Shown piece after piece: positions 1 to 8,918 of a DNA stretch of 64,000 bases (position 1 is its first letter; each line of letters begins with the position of its first letter). Source of the stretch: Microbacterium oleivorans NBRC 103075 (GTDB taxonomy: Bacteria; Actinomycetota; Actinomycetes; Actinomycetales; Microbacteriaceae); NCBI RefSeq assembly GCF_001552475.1, contig NZ_BCRG01000006.1:1-64000 (forward strand). The letters are read 5' to 3'. The notes beneath the pieces were generated by a model that saw only the letters and a list, made by a program, of their open reading frames with translations, made no database searches and was not told the DNA's origin. Made by a program: the position numbers and the translations under genes.

Positions 1-290
1 GTGCGAAGGTCACCATCGTCGACTCGTTCTCGGGGTGGCGTGCGGTGACGTCGGGTACGGCGACGGGGTGGGTTCCGGCGGCATCCCTCACCACCGCCAC
101 GCCGGCCAAGACGACCACCAAGACCACGACGACGGCCGTCAACCTCCGGAGCGCGGCTTCGACCTCGAGCACCAAGATCACGACGTTGGCCGCCGGGACC
201 AAGCTGACCGTCGTGTCGTCTCAGGGAATCTGGTTCAAAGTCACCGTCGGAACCCGCACCGGCTGGGTACACGGCGACTACCTGAAGTGA
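1..290 (+). CDS. SH3b-repeat surface or secreted protein, C-terminal fragment
   Basis: This is the 3' end of a gene that starts before the window; the frame is open from base 3 and stops at TGA 288-290. Two SH3b-like repeats are visible, each closing on a Gly-Trp-Val motif (TGWVPAASL and TGWVHGDYL), joined by a Thr/Lys-rich linker (about residues 33-43). The second repeat contains the usual VNLRSAASTSS core. SH3b repeats are known as cell-wall-binding modules in amidases and other surface proteins, so a wall-associated role is inferred. The catalytic part, if any, lies outside the window. It precedes an envelope polymer export gene, which fits a wall context. Confidence 0.7.
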   Translation, partial: AKVTIVDSFSGWRAVTSGTATGWVPAASLTTATPAKTTTKTTTTAVNLRSAASTSSTKITTLAAGTKLTVVSSQGIWFKVTVGTRTGWVHGDYLK

Positions 291-393
291 CGGTGAGTCT
301 CACCGGAAAGGTCGAGGTCGCCGTCCATTAGGATTGCGGGTGGCCTACCCGGTGGCGAAGACCCGGTGGCATCACGACACCGCGAGGAACTTT

Positions 394-1290
394 GTGACCC
401 AGATCGATTACAGCGCCTTTGATACACCGGGGCGCGGCCGAGGCATCCTCGACGTATTCCGGTACCACTACCTGTTGCGCCTGCTCATCGGCAAGAGCAC
501 GTCTCTGCGGTACCGCAACTCGGTCCTCGGATGGTTCTGGTCCTACGTCCGGCCCACCGTCCAGTTCCTCGTCTACTACCTCGTCGTGGGTCAGATCCTC
601 GGCCTGCACAGCAAGGTTCCCGCCTTCCCGCTGTACCTGTTCAGCGGGCTGGTCCTCGTCAACCTCTTCAACGACACCATGTCGGCGGCGACGAGTTCCA
701 TCGTCAGCAACAAGGCCCTCGTGCGGAAGATCTACTTGCCGCGGGAGCTCTTCCCGCTGGCGGCGATCATCGGGACGTTCACGCACTTCCTTCCTCAGCT
801 CGCGGTGCTCATCGTGGTGAGCCTGCTCTTCGGGTGGCTGCCGTCGTTCGCGTCGGTCGGCCTCGCCCTTCTCGGCATCCTGCTCGTCGTGGCGTTCGTC
901 ATGGGCCTGGGCCTCTTCTTCTCCGCGATCAACGTCCGCTTCCGCGACGCCAGCAACATCGTCGACATCATCCGCACGATCGCGACGTGGTCCGTCCCCA
1001 TCCTCTACACGTGGGAGATGGTCAAGAAGGTCACCACGACCCACCACGTGCCGTGGCTGTTCGACATCTACATGTCGAACCCGCTCGCGGTGGGAGTAGA
1101 GCTGTACCACCACGCCTTCTGGGGCTCGCTTCCGGTCGTCAACGACGCCGACCCGCGCCCGATCAACCTCGACTGGCCGCCTCAGTTCGAGTGGCACGTC
1201 GTCGCGGCGATCGGCGTCATCATCTTCTCGCTGGTCATCGGCCAGTTCGTCTTCCGGCGCTTCGAGCGCAGCTTCGCACAGGACCTGTGA
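394..1290 (+). CDS. tagG: Polysaccharide/teichoic acid ABC exporter, permease subunit (TagG/Wzm family)
   Basis: ABC-2 type permease of 298 aa that would form the membrane channel of an exporter for a lipid-linked wall polymer, paired with the ATPase encoded next. About six hydrophobic segments are visible, starting after an amphipathic N-terminus with the family's typical RYRNSVLGWFWS stretch (about residues 39-50). I chose GTG at 394 because GAGGAAC (384-390) lies just upstream. A TTG at 334 and a GTG at 340 are in the same frame but have no clear ribosome binding site. The stop overlaps the ATG of the ATPase gene by one base, so the two are [15 protein letters not shown] coupled. The neighbouring glycerophosphotransferases favour a polyol-phosphate substrate over a neutral O-antigen. 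Confidence 0.85.
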   Translation: MTQIDYSAFDTPGRGRGILDVFRYHYLLRLLIGKSTSLRYRNSVLGWFWSYVRPTVQFLVYYLVVGQILGLHSKVPAFPLYLFSGLVLVNLFNDTMSAATSSIVSNKALVRKIYLPRELFPLAAIIGTFTHFLPQLAVLIVVSLLFGWLPSFASVGLALLGILLVVAFVMGLGLFFSAINVRFRDASNIVDIIRTIATWSVPILYTWEMVKKVTTTHHVPWLFDIYMSNPLAVGVELYHHAFWGSLPVVNDADPRPINLDWPPQFEWHVVAAIGVIIFSLVIGQFVFRRFERSFAQDL

Positions 1291-2030
1291 TGTCGACTTC
1301 AGTACAGACTCAGCCCCGCATCATCGTCGACCGTGTGTCGAAGTGGTTCAGCAAGCGCAGCACGCGTTCGATGAAGGATGCCTTCATTGCCGCCGTGCGC
1401 CGCCAGCCTGTGCGCTCCACGCAGTTCCATGCCCTGAAAGACGTGTCGTTCACGATCGGTGAGGGCGAGTCGGTCGCCGTCATGGGATTGAACGGGTCGG
1501 GTAAATCCACGACCCTCAAACTCGTCTCGGGCGTGCTCGAGCCGGATTCGGGACGCGTCCTGACGCGGGGGAAGGTCGCCGGTCTCATCGAGGTCGGGGC
1601 GGGGTTCCACCCCGACCTGACCGGACGCGAGAACGTCTTTCTGAACGCCGCCATCCTCGGCATGAGCGAGAAGGAGACGAAGGAGCGTTTCGACGAGATC
1701 GTCGCCTTCAGCGAGATCGGTGACTTCATCGATCAGGAGGTCAAGCACTACTCCTCCGGCATGTTCATGCGCCTGGCGTTCAGCGTCGCGATCCACGTCG
1801 AACTCGACGTGCTGCTGGTGGACGAGGTCCTCTCCGTCGGTGATGCGCCGTTCCGGGCCAAGTGCAACGCCAAGCTGAAGGAGCTCGCCGCGGCGGGCGT
1901 GACGATGATGGTCGTCAGCCACAGCAAGGGCCAGGTCAAGGAGCTCTGCACGCGCGGAATCGTGCTGCGCAAGGGTGACGTCATCTTCGACGGTCCCATC
2001 GCCGAAGCCCTCGAGATCCTTGAGTCCTGA
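1290..2030 (+). CDS. tagH: Polysaccharide/teichoic acid ABC exporter, ATP-binding subunit (TagH/Wzt family)
   Basis: ATPase of 246 aa powering the permease encoded directly upstream. Walker A is GLNGSGKST (about residues 66-74), the signature is a YSSGM variant of LSGGQ (154-158), and Walker B is LLVDE (175-179). The relaxed signature is typical of the polysaccharide-exporter subclass. It lacks the long C-terminal domain of Bacillus TagH and the carbohydrate-binding domain of long Wzt proteins, so it is the minimal form. ATG at 1290 overlaps the permease stop (TGATG). A GT2/phosphotransferase gene starts 24 bases after the stop and is probably co-transcribed. Confidence 0.88.
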   Translation: MSTSVQTQPRIIVDRVSKWFSKRSTRSMKDAFIAAVRRQPVRSTQFHALKDVSFTIGEGESVAVMGLNGSGKSTTLKLVSGVLEPDSGRVLTRGKVAGLIEVGAGFHPDLTGRENVFLNAAILGMSEKETKERFDEIVAFSEIGDFIDQEVKHYSSGMFMRLAFSVAIHVELDVLLVDEVLSVGDAPFRAKCNAKLKELAAAGVTMMVVSHSKGQVKELCTRGIVLRKGDVIFDGPIAEALEILES

Positions 2031-2054
2031 GATCGTTCCGTCGAGGGAGGGCAG

Positions 2055-4712
2055 ATGATGGCTACCATCTCCGTCGTGTCTCCCATGTACAACGTGGGCC
2101 GGTATCTCGACGAGTACTTCGACTCCCTGCTGCGCCAGACGTGCGGGTTCGATCGTCTCGAGGTGCTGCTGGTCGACGACGGGTCCCTCGACGACACAGC
2201 TGAGCGGGCTATGGCCTTCGCGGCCCGGCATCCGAATGTCACCTACCTCCGTAAGGAGAACGGCGGTCAGGCCTCAGCGCGCAACCTCGGCCTCGAGCAC
2301 GCGACAGGGGAGTGGGTCACCTTCCCCGACCCCGACGACGTGCTCTCCCCGAACTACTTCGCCGACGTCCTCGAGCAGATCGAGTCGCCGGAGGCGGCGG
2401 GCGCGGCAATGTTCACCGCGCGGATGCTGCTCTGGCACGAAGCACGCTCGTCGAACCAGATCACCGACACCCACGCGCTCGCCTGGCGCTTCGCCGGGGG
2501 CACGCGCCTCGTCGACCTGACTGACGAGCCCCACATCGTGCAGGCGCACGTGACCACCGGATTCCTCCGCAGGGACGTCCTGATCGACAGCGGCATCCGG
2601 TTCCGCGAGGAGTTGCGGGTCCGTTTCGAAGACGGCAATCTCGTGACGCGGTACCTCATGCAGTTCGACGAGCCCGTCGTCGGGCTCGTCTCGACGAGTG
2701 AGTACCTGTATCGTCAGCGGGCGGACGCCTCCTCCACCATCCAGGCAGGTGTCGCCGATCCGCGGAAGTACACCGACACCGTGCGGTACGGCTACCTCGA
2801 TGTCGTCGACGCCGCGAAGGGTCCGCTCCCACGGTGGGCGCAGAACCTGATGGTCTACGACCTGCTGTGGCTCTTCCGGAGCTCGCAGACCCCCGCCGTC
2901 CGGCGCGCACGATTCCCGGTGTCGATGCACGACGAGGTGGCTGACTTGCTTCCGCAGTGGCTCGCGCACATCGACGAGGAGACGCTGACGGAATGGTCCG
3001 TCATGCACGTGCCGAGCTGGATGACCGAAGCGCTCGTCCTCCTCAAGCGGGGCTCGGGACACACGGATCTCCACTTCGGAAGCATCGATGCCAAGCGCGG
3101 CCTCGTTTCGGTGGTCTACCGCTATCGGGGTGAGCGCCCTTCGGAGGTCGTCCGCGTGCGCGGCTCGGTCGTCGAACCGCGCTACGTCGCCGACGTCGGC
3201 CTGGAGTACCTCGGCCGCCGCATCGTATGGCAGCGCTACCTGTGGCTACCTGTCGAAACCGGCTTCACGGTCGAACTCGGCGGCGTGCAGGCTCACATCG
3301 ACCTCCGCGCGAACGCGGGGCGATCCGAGGACGTGGATACCGGGGTGCTCTCGACACGCGCGGTCGCGGCTGCCGCACGTGCCGAACCGCAGGCGACCCT
3401 GCGAGGGCTCCGGCGTGTGCGCCGTCGCGGTGGGCTCATGCTCCGCGAGGCGAAGGCGATCCTGCGCGAGCGCCCGAGCGTGCTGGCGGCCGTACGACGG
3501 GCGGACATCGCGTGGCGGTCGATGTCGCGCGGACTGTCTCGCGAGTTCGCCGGCGCCTGGGTGTTCATCGACCGCGACGTCGACGCGAATGACAGCGCCG
3601 AGATCCTCTACCGCTGGGTGCAGCGGGAACGGCCCGAGATCAACTCGTGGTTCGTCCTCAGACGGGAGTCCTCGGACTGGCCCCGGCTCGAGGCGGAGGG
3701 GTTCCGCCTCGTGGCTTACGGCACTGCACGATTCGCCGCACTCATGATGGCGGCCGAGCACGTGGCATCCAGTCACGCCGACAGGTTCATCACCGATCCT
3801 CTCCCGAAGCGCTTCGGACGCAAACCCTGGAACTTCACGTTCCTCCAGCACGGCGTCATCAAGGGCGACATCTCGGGCTGGCTGAATCCCAAGCGCATCT
3901 CGACGTTCGTCACGTCGACGGAGGACGAATACGACTACATTTCGGGTCCCTCGCCCTTCCGGTTCGGCCCGAAAGAAGTGCGGTTGACGGGCTTGCCCCG
4001 GTTTGACGCCCTGCTCGCTCAGGATGCCGCCGTCTCTGACGACGACCGCGACATCGTCCTCGTCATGCCGACCTGGCGCGACTACCTCGTCGGTGCGATG
4101 GTCTCCTCGTCGCGGGATCGGGCGGGTCTCGACGACTTCCTCGAGACCCGGTACGCGCGGGCTCTCCGCGACTTCTTGATCGACCCCGCGCTCCAGGACG
4201 CCGTCACGCGCCGGGGGATGCGGGTGGTCTTCATGCCGCATCCCAATATGCGCGTCTACCTCGATCGTTTCGATCTTCCGAGCACGGTGCAGGTCGTCTC
4301 TTACGACGATGTCGACGTCCGCGAGATGATCGCTCGCGCACGGGTACTCGTGACCGACTACTCCTCGGTCGCCTTCAACATGGCCTACGTGCAGCGCCCC
4401 GTGGTCTATTTCCAGTTCGACCGCGACGACTACTACACGGGACACACGGAACGGCCCGGGTACTTCGCGTACGAGACGCACGGCTTCGGTCCGATCGTCG
4501 AGACCGCGGCGGAAGCCGCGCAGTCGGTCGAGGATGCCCTGAGTGGTCATGTCGACGCGCAGTTCCGGGCGAGGATGGAACGGACCTTCCCCGTCCGCGA
4601 CGGCCAGAACTCCCGTCGTGTCTTCGAGGCCATGGTCGAGTCCCGCACAATGCGCTCGCTCAGCGAACGCTCGACGGCCGCGCCGCCGGACCGATGGGCG
4701 GACCTGGCCTGA
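2055..4712 (+). CDS. Bifunctional GT2 glycosyltransferase / CDP-glycerol (polyol) phosphotransferase
   Basis: Fusion protein of 885 aa. Residues 1 to about 230 form a GT2 domain with VDDGS (40-44) and the metal-binding DPDD motif (92-95). A middle region follows that includes a beta-rich segment around residues 345-420. The C-terminal part (about 510-860) is a CDP-glycerol glycerophosphotransferase domain (PF04464 type) with FLQHGVIKGDIS (catalytic-type His about 599) and VTDYSS (about 766). The protein probably adds both a sugar and a polyol phosphate to a growing wall polymer at the inner face of the membrane. The start is supported by GAGGGAGGG at 2043-2051; ATG at 2058 is an equally possible start. 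The gene at 11329-13971 has the same architecture. The actual polyol (glycerol or ribitol) cannot be read from sequence. Confidence 0.85.
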   Translation: MMATISVVSPMYNVGRYLDEYFDSLLRQTCGFDRLEVLLVDDGSLDDTAERAMAFAARHPNVTYLRKENGGQASARNLGLEHATGEWVTFPDPDDVLSPNYFADVLEQIESPEAAGAAMFTARMLLWHEARSSNQITDTHALAWRFAGGTRLVDLTDEPHIVQAHVTTGFLRRDVLIDSGIRFREELRVRFEDGNLVTRYLMQFDEPVVGLVSTSEYLYRQRADASSTIQAGVADPRKYTDTVRYGYLDVVDAAKGPLPRWAQNLMVYDLLWLFRSSQTPAVRRARFPVSMHDEVADLLPQWLAHIDEETLTEWSVMHVPSWMTEALVLLKRGSGHTDLHFGSIDAKRGLVSVVYRYRGERPSEVVRVRGSVVEPRYVADVGLEYLGRRIVWQRYLWLPVETGFTVELGGVQAHIDLRANAGRSEDVDTGVLSTRAVAAAARAEPQATLRGLRRVRRRGGLMLREAKAILRERPSVLAAVRRADIAWRSMSRGLSREFAGAWVFIDRDVDANDSAEILYRWVQRERPEINSWFVLRRESSDWPRLEAEGFRLVAYGTARFAALMMAAEHVASSHADRFITDPLPKRFGRKPWNFTFLQHGVIKGDISGWLNPKRISTFVTSTEDEYDYISGPSPFRFGPKEVRLTGLPRFDALLAQDAAVSDDDRDIVLVMPTWRDYLVGAMVSSSRDRAGLDDFLETRYARALRDFLIDPALQDAVTRRGMRVVFMPHPNMRVYLDRFDLPSTVQVVSYDDVDVREMIARARVLVTDYSSVAFNMAYVQRPVVYFQFDRDDYYTGHTERPGYFAYETHGFGPIVETAAEAAQSVEDALSGHVDAQFRARMERTFPVRDGQNSRRVFEAMVESRTMRSLSERSTAAPPDRWADLA

Positions 4713-4733
4713 CCTGGGGTCGGGTCTGACGGC

Positions 4734-6131
4734 TCAGCGGAGGTTCTTCATCTCCGACACCTGGACCGTCACGATCTGGCCGGTGAGCTCCGATCCGAGG
4801 ATGCCGACGGTCACCTTCGCGACGTCTTCGGCGTCCAGGAGGGATCCCTCGGGCTCGGACCCGAACGCGGCGGTCCGCATCGGGGTCGCCGTGCGCTGCG
4901 GGTTGATGCAGTTGATGCGCACGCCGTCTTCCGCCCATTCCTCCGCCAGGGCCTGCGTGAGGTTGACGACACCGGCCTTGGTGGCCGAGTAAGCGGCGTA
5001 GCCGGAGCGTCCCCGCGTGTACGAGCTGGAGGTGAAGAGGACGACCTGACCGCCGTGACGGGCGAGGTGCGGGTAGGCCTCGCGGGCGATGACGGCGGGA
5101 GCCAGCAGGTTCGTCTCGATCGTGTGCTCGAGGTCTTCCTGCGAGGTCTCGACGAGTGGCCCGATGCGGAGGACGCCCGCCGTCACGATGACGGCATCGA
5201 TCCGCGACATCTTCTGCGCGGCCTCCGTCAAGGCGTCGCCCACCTGGAACGCGGAGCGGACATCCGTGCCGGTCGAGGTGCGGCTGAACTCCATGACGTT
5301 CGCGCCCTGCGCGCGGGCCAGTTCGACGATGCTCGCGCCGATCCCGTAGCTGCCACCGAACACGACGATTCCTGCACCGCTCAAGTCGGGGAGTTCGCGG
5401 ACGAGCCGTTCCATCGACAGGCTCGCCGACTGGAGCTGGAAGAGCTTGTCGGCGATGTGGACATCGATGGGCTCGGTCACCTTCATGTTCTCCGGCGTGC
5501 CCTCGACGACGAAGATCGGGACTTCGGGGAGGTACGTGAAGACGACGCCGCAGTCGTCCGTCGCGCGGAACGCCGGGTCGCCCTCGGCGAGCTCGTACGC
5601 CCGTCGGATGGTGGCGAGGCGGAACGCCTGGGGGGTCTGGCCGCGACGGAGGCGCGACCGGTCCGGGATGCCGGTGATGAGACTCGCCTCGTCGACCTCG
5701 ATGATCGTGTCGGCAGAGGGGATGGCGGTGTCGACGGCGTCGTACGTGTCGAGCGCCTGCACGCAGTCGCGGATGATGCGCGCGTCGATGAAGGGGCGGA
5801 CCGCGTCGTGGAAGAGGATCTTGGTGTCATCGCCGTCGAGGACGGAGATCGCGAGCTTCGTCGTGTCATTGCGCGTCGCCCCGCCGGGGAGGATGCGACT
5901 CAGCTTGCCGAAGCGGCCGCTCTCGATGAGATGGTCCAGCTCGCTGATCGACTCGGCGTTCATCATGACGATGATCTCGTCGATGTCCTCGCTCGCTTCG
6001 AGCGCTTCGAGCGTGTGCTCGACGATCGCTTTCCCCGCGATCTTGAGCAGTTGTTTGGGGATGCCGAGGCCCACGCGGACCCCGATGCCGCCGGCCAGGA
6101 CGACGGCGACGGTTCGGCTCAGAGTGGGCAT
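4734..6131 (-). CDS. Bifunctional cytidylyltransferase / SDR oxidoreductase, probable CDP-ribitol synthase
   Basis: Protein of 465 aa with two enzymes in one chain. Residues 1-230 are an IspD/TarI-type cytidylyltransferase with the nucleotide-binding LAGGIGVRVGLGIPKQ (12-27). Residues 250-465 are a short-chain dehydrogenase with GGSYGIG (259-265), a Ser triplet (368-370) and YSATK (Tyr381, Lys385). This order is known from Haemophilus Bcs1/Acs1, which reduces ribulose 5-phosphate and activates ribitol 5-phosphate with CTP to CDP-ribitol. I therefore infer a CDP-ribitol supply for the neighbouring phosphotransferases. ATG 6131 is preceded by AGGAG; an in-frame ATG at 6158 lies next to the -10 element and is less likely. 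Confidence 0.85.
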   Translation of the reverse strand: MPTLSRTVAVVLAGGIGVRVGLGIPKQLLKIAGKAIVEHTLEALEASEDIDEIIVMMNAESISELDHLIESGRFGKLSRILPGGATRNDTTKLAISVLDGDDTKILFHDAVRPFIDARIIRDCVQALDTYDAVDTAIPSADTIIEVDEASLITGIPDRSRLRRGQTPQAFRLATIRRAYELAEGDPAFRATDDCGVVFTYLPEVPIFVVEGTPENMKVTEPIDVHIADKLFQLQSASLSMERLVRELPDLSGAGIVVFGGSYGIGASIVELARAQGANVMEFSRTSTGTDVRSAFQVGDALTEAAQKMSRIDAVIVTAGVLRIGPLVETSQEDLEHTIETNLLAPAVIAREAYPHLARHGGQVVLFTSSSYTRGRSGYAAYSATKAGVVNLTQALAEEWAEDGVRINCINPQRTATPMRTAAFGSEPEGSLLDAEDVAKVTVGILGSELTGQIVTVQVSEMKNLR

Positions 6132-6156
6132 GGTGCTCCTCGGGTGGGGACGGTTC

Positions 6157-6162
6157 ATCCTA
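6157..6162 (-). promoter_or_regulatory. -10 element of the CDP-ribitol synthase gene
   Basis: TAGGAT on the minus strand, about 26 bases upstream of ATG 6131. It leaves a short 5' UTR that carries the AGGAG ribosome binding site. No convincing -35 element is visible. Confidence 0.4.
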
Positions 6163-6271
6163 TCCGGAGCCCTCGCGACGGCCCGTTCGGCGCCCCGCGC
6201 GGCGGCCCGGCCGCGGGGGGCGGAAAGTCCGCGTCGTAAGCTAACGGGATGCGGCGACAGGGGAGGGTCTC

Positions 6272-7726
6272 GTGCTGAGCATCACGGCGGTCATCCCGCT
6301 CTACAGCGTCGAGCCGTACCTTCCGGACCTGCTGCGGTCGTTGGAGGCGCAGGCTCCCGGGCGCTACGACCTCGACCTTGTGTTCATCGACGACGGCTCG
6401 CCGGACGCGTCGGGCGACATCGTCGAACGCTGGCTGTCGTCTTCCCGGTTCCCCGGCCAGCTGATCCGGCAGGACAACGCCGGGGTGAGCGCTGCGCGCA
6501 ATCGCGGGATGGACGCCGCCTCCGGCGATTGGGTGACGTTCCCCGATTCCGACGACCTCTTGGCCGACGACTACTTCGCCGCCGTCGCGCGGTTCCTCGG
6601 CGATCACGCGGATCGCATCGACGTCGCGTCCACCCGCCTCCTCCGACTCCGCGAGCCCCGGCCCGAGCCAGAGGATGTTCACGCCCTGAGCTTCCGCTTC
6701 GCCGGAGGCGACCGGGTCGTGCCGATGGTCGAGTACCCCGACTTCTTCCAGCTCAACGTCGCTTCGGCGTTCTTCCGACTCGCGGACCTCCGGCGCGCGG
6801 GCGCCCGGTTCCGGACCGGCCTCCACGCCTCGGAGGACGCCCTCTTCGTCGCGGAGTACCTGCTCGGTGTCGCCTCGCCGAGGCTCGGGCTCGTGGCATC
6901 CGCTTCGTACATCTATCGGCGTCGTGCGGCCCGTGACTCGGCGGTCGATGCGTTCCGCACCGATCCGCGGGCGTACTACGAGAGGTTCATCGACGGCTAC
7001 GAGCCGTTGATGAGCGGATGCGGCGACCGCGGCGTCCCCGAGTGGCTCCAGTCGATGTTCCTGTACGAATGCCAGTGGCTGCTCCCCGTCCAGCTGACGC
7101 CCGACGGGCGTGCCGAGGTGCTCGACGAGGCGCAGCGTGAGACGACCCTGCGCGCGCTCGGCGGCTGCGCACAGCACGTCAGCGAGGCTCGGCTCTTCGA
7201 GTACGACGCCACCGCGCTGCCACTTGAGAGCCGCCTGCTCCTGCAGGTGCTCGCGAACCGCCCCCTCCCGCCTTGGGTGGGTTCGTACGCGACGCCCGGC
7301 CGCGGGGCCGTCCGCCTGATGACCCCCGTGGCCGCGGGCGCGGACGTGCGCCTCGTCGGCGCGGACGGTGAGACCCTGGTCCCCTCCGACGCCCGGTTCA
7401 CCACGCCCGACTACTTCGGTCAGGACGTACTCCAGGTGCACCACGCCGAGGTCGACCGGATGCCGCGGAGCGTCGAGGTGGACGGTCGACCTCGCCCGAT
7501 CGTCCGCCGCCGCGGTGCGGAGCAGATCGCGGAGACGACCGACCGGCACCGGCGTCGCGTCACAGGGTCGTGGGGGATCCCCGGCCGCCAGCGCGACGTC
7601 CGGGTGTGGAAGCCCGTGGCGGGGCCCGACGCAGCCCTCGGCCCTCGGGTCCGTGGCCTGATGCGAGTGGCCCTCCGGCTGGTGAAGCGCCTCGTCCGCG
7701 CGGGGCTGGTTCGCCGCGCTCGGTGA
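6272..7726 (+). CDS. GT2 family glycosyltransferase with middle beta domain
   Basis: GT2 glycosyltransferase of 484 aa. The N-terminal domain carries IDDGS (39-43) and the DSDD metal motif (92-95), and is clearly related to the N-termini of the 885-aa and 880-aa fusions in this locus. It also keeps a version of their middle region, including the segment before FGQDVLQVHHAEV, but ends where their glycerophosphotransferase domain would begin. It may therefore be a glycosyltransferase-only member of the same family, adding a sugar substituent to the polymer. GTG 6272 is preceded by GGGGAGGG (6260-6267). It is divergent from the CDP-ribitol synthase gene. Donor and acceptor are unknown. Confidence 0.8.
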   Translation: MLSITAVIPLYSVEPYLPDLLRSLEAQAPGRYDLDLVFIDDGSPDASGDIVERWLSSSRFPGQLIRQDNAGVSAARNRGMDAASGDWVTFPDSDDLLADDYFAAVARFLGDHADRIDVASTRLLRLREPRPEPEDVHALSFRFAGGDRVVPMVEYPDFFQLNVASAFFRLADLRRAGARFRTGLHASEDALFVAEYLLGVASPRLGLVASASYIYRRRAARDSAVDAFRTDPRAYYERFIDGYEPLMSGCGDRGVPEWLQSMFLYECQWLLPVQLTPDGRAEVLDEAQRETTLRALGGCAQHVSEARLFEYDATALPLESRLLLQVLANRPLPPWVGSYATPGRGAVRLMTPVAAGADVRLVGADGETLVPSDARFTTPDYFGQDVLQVHHAEVDRMPRSVEVDGRPRPIVRRRGAEQIAETTDRHRRRVTGSWGIPGRQRDVRVWKPVAGPDAALGPRVRGLMRVALRLVKRLVRAGLVRRAR

Positions 7727-7791
7727 CGAAGTCGCCGCCGACCCGGTCGTCGCTCAGGCTCACTGCCGGTGAGCAGCTAACATGACCACTC

Positions 7792-8907
7792 GTGCTTCCT
7801 GTTGCCCCGGCTGTCGACGTCGCCCCTCGCCCGCGCCTTCAACTGCTCGATCTTCTGCGGTTCGGCGCGGCCCTCGCCGTCGTCATGTACCACTACACGG
7901 CTCGCCGCCACACCCAGTGGGAAGCACCCACGATCGAGACGTTCCCCTTCGTCTCCCAGTTCAGCGCCTATGGCTTCATGGGAGTGCAGCTGTTCTTCCT
8001 CATCAGCGGCTTCGTCATCCTGATGTCGGTCGAAGGACGCTCGGTCGGCGAGTTCGTCGCGGCACGCATCTCGCGTCTGTTCCCGGCGTACTGGGCGGCG
8101 GTCATCCTCACCGCGATCCTGATCGAGTTCATCGCGGGCGACCAGCTCGGTAAGAGCGTGACGCTCGTCCAGGTGCTCACCAACCTGACGATGCTGCAGC
8201 AGTGGACGGGCGTGCCGCACGTCGACGGGGTGTACTGGACCCTCGCCGTCGAGCTGTTGTTCTACGTCTTGATCGGCATCTTCATGAGCACGAAGCTGAC
8301 GGTCGAGAAGATCACGTGGCTGGCATTCCTGTGGCCGCTGGCGGCGCTGATCGCCGACCGATCGAACATGCAGTTCCTCGCAACCTTCCTGTCGCCGGCT
8401 TATGCCCCGCTCTTCGCCGCGGGGATGATGCTGTACGTCATCTACTCGCGCGGGTCGAATCTGCTCCGGTGGATGCTGGTGGTCGGCAACGGCATCCTGG
8501 GCACCCAACAGACGATCATGTACGACGTCGCCAACGCGGAGCGGCTCACGGGTGTCGACCTGAAGGAGCCGGTGGCCGTCGCCATCATGATCCTCATCTT
8601 CGCTTCGGTGGCACTCGTCACTCTGTCGCCGCTGCAGTCCCGCGGACTGGCCTGGATGACGTATCTCGGCGCGCTGACCTATCCGCTTTACCTCGTCCAC
8701 GAGCTGTGGGGCTGGTGGGTCATCGGACAGTTGAGCCCCTACCTGAACGAGTGGGTCGTGCTCGTGCTTGCCATCGCCTTCGTGCTGCTGCTCGCCGCAG
8801 CCATCGAGAGGTGGGTCGAGCGTCGATCCCGCCGGTGGTTGCGGACGCAGGTGCTGCGCTCCTTCCCCCGTGCCGAGCGGGCTCCGGCAGCGGCCGCGGC
8901 CCGCTGA
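7792..8907 (+). CDS. Acyltransferase 3 family membrane protein (polysaccharide O-acyltransferase)
   Basis: Integral membrane protein of 371 aa with about ten hydrophobic segments and the acyltransferase-3 N-terminal signature: LDLLRFGAALAVVMYHY (about residues 19-35), where the His is the conserved catalytic-type residue. RISRLFPAYW (about 85-94) is also typical. Members move acetyl or other acyl groups across the membrane onto extracytoplasmic sugars, so modification of the locus polymer is inferred. The GTG start at 7792 has no good ribosome binding site; a TAACAT element at 7778-7783 puts it at a leaderless distance. The gene ends 11 bases from the stop of a convergent gene. Confidence 0.8.
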   Translation: MLPVAPAVDVAPRPRLQLLDLLRFGAALAVVMYHYTARRHTQWEAPTIETFPFVSQFSAYGFMGVQLFFLISGFVILMSVEGRSVGEFVAARISRLFPAYWAAVILTAILIEFIAGDQLGKSVTLVQVLTNLTMLQQWTGVPHVDGVYWTLAVELLFYVLIGIFMSTKLTVEKITWLAFLWPLAALIADRSNMQFLATFLSPAYAPLFAAGMMLYVIYSRGSNLLRWMLVVGNGILGTQQTIMYDVANAERLTGVDLKEPVAVAIMILIFASVALVTLSPLQSRGLAWMTYLGALTYPLYLVHELWGWWVIGQLSPYLNEWVVLVLAIAFVLLLAAAIERWVERRSRRWLRTQVLRSFPRAERAPAAAAAR

Positions 8908-8918
8908 GCGTCGCTCGC

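Noticed and set aside
4734..6131. IspD of the MEP isoprenoid pathway
   Set aside because: The cytidylyltransferase is fused to an SDR domain with an intact YxxxK, the known CDP-ribitol synthase design, and the gene sits in a wall polymer locus.
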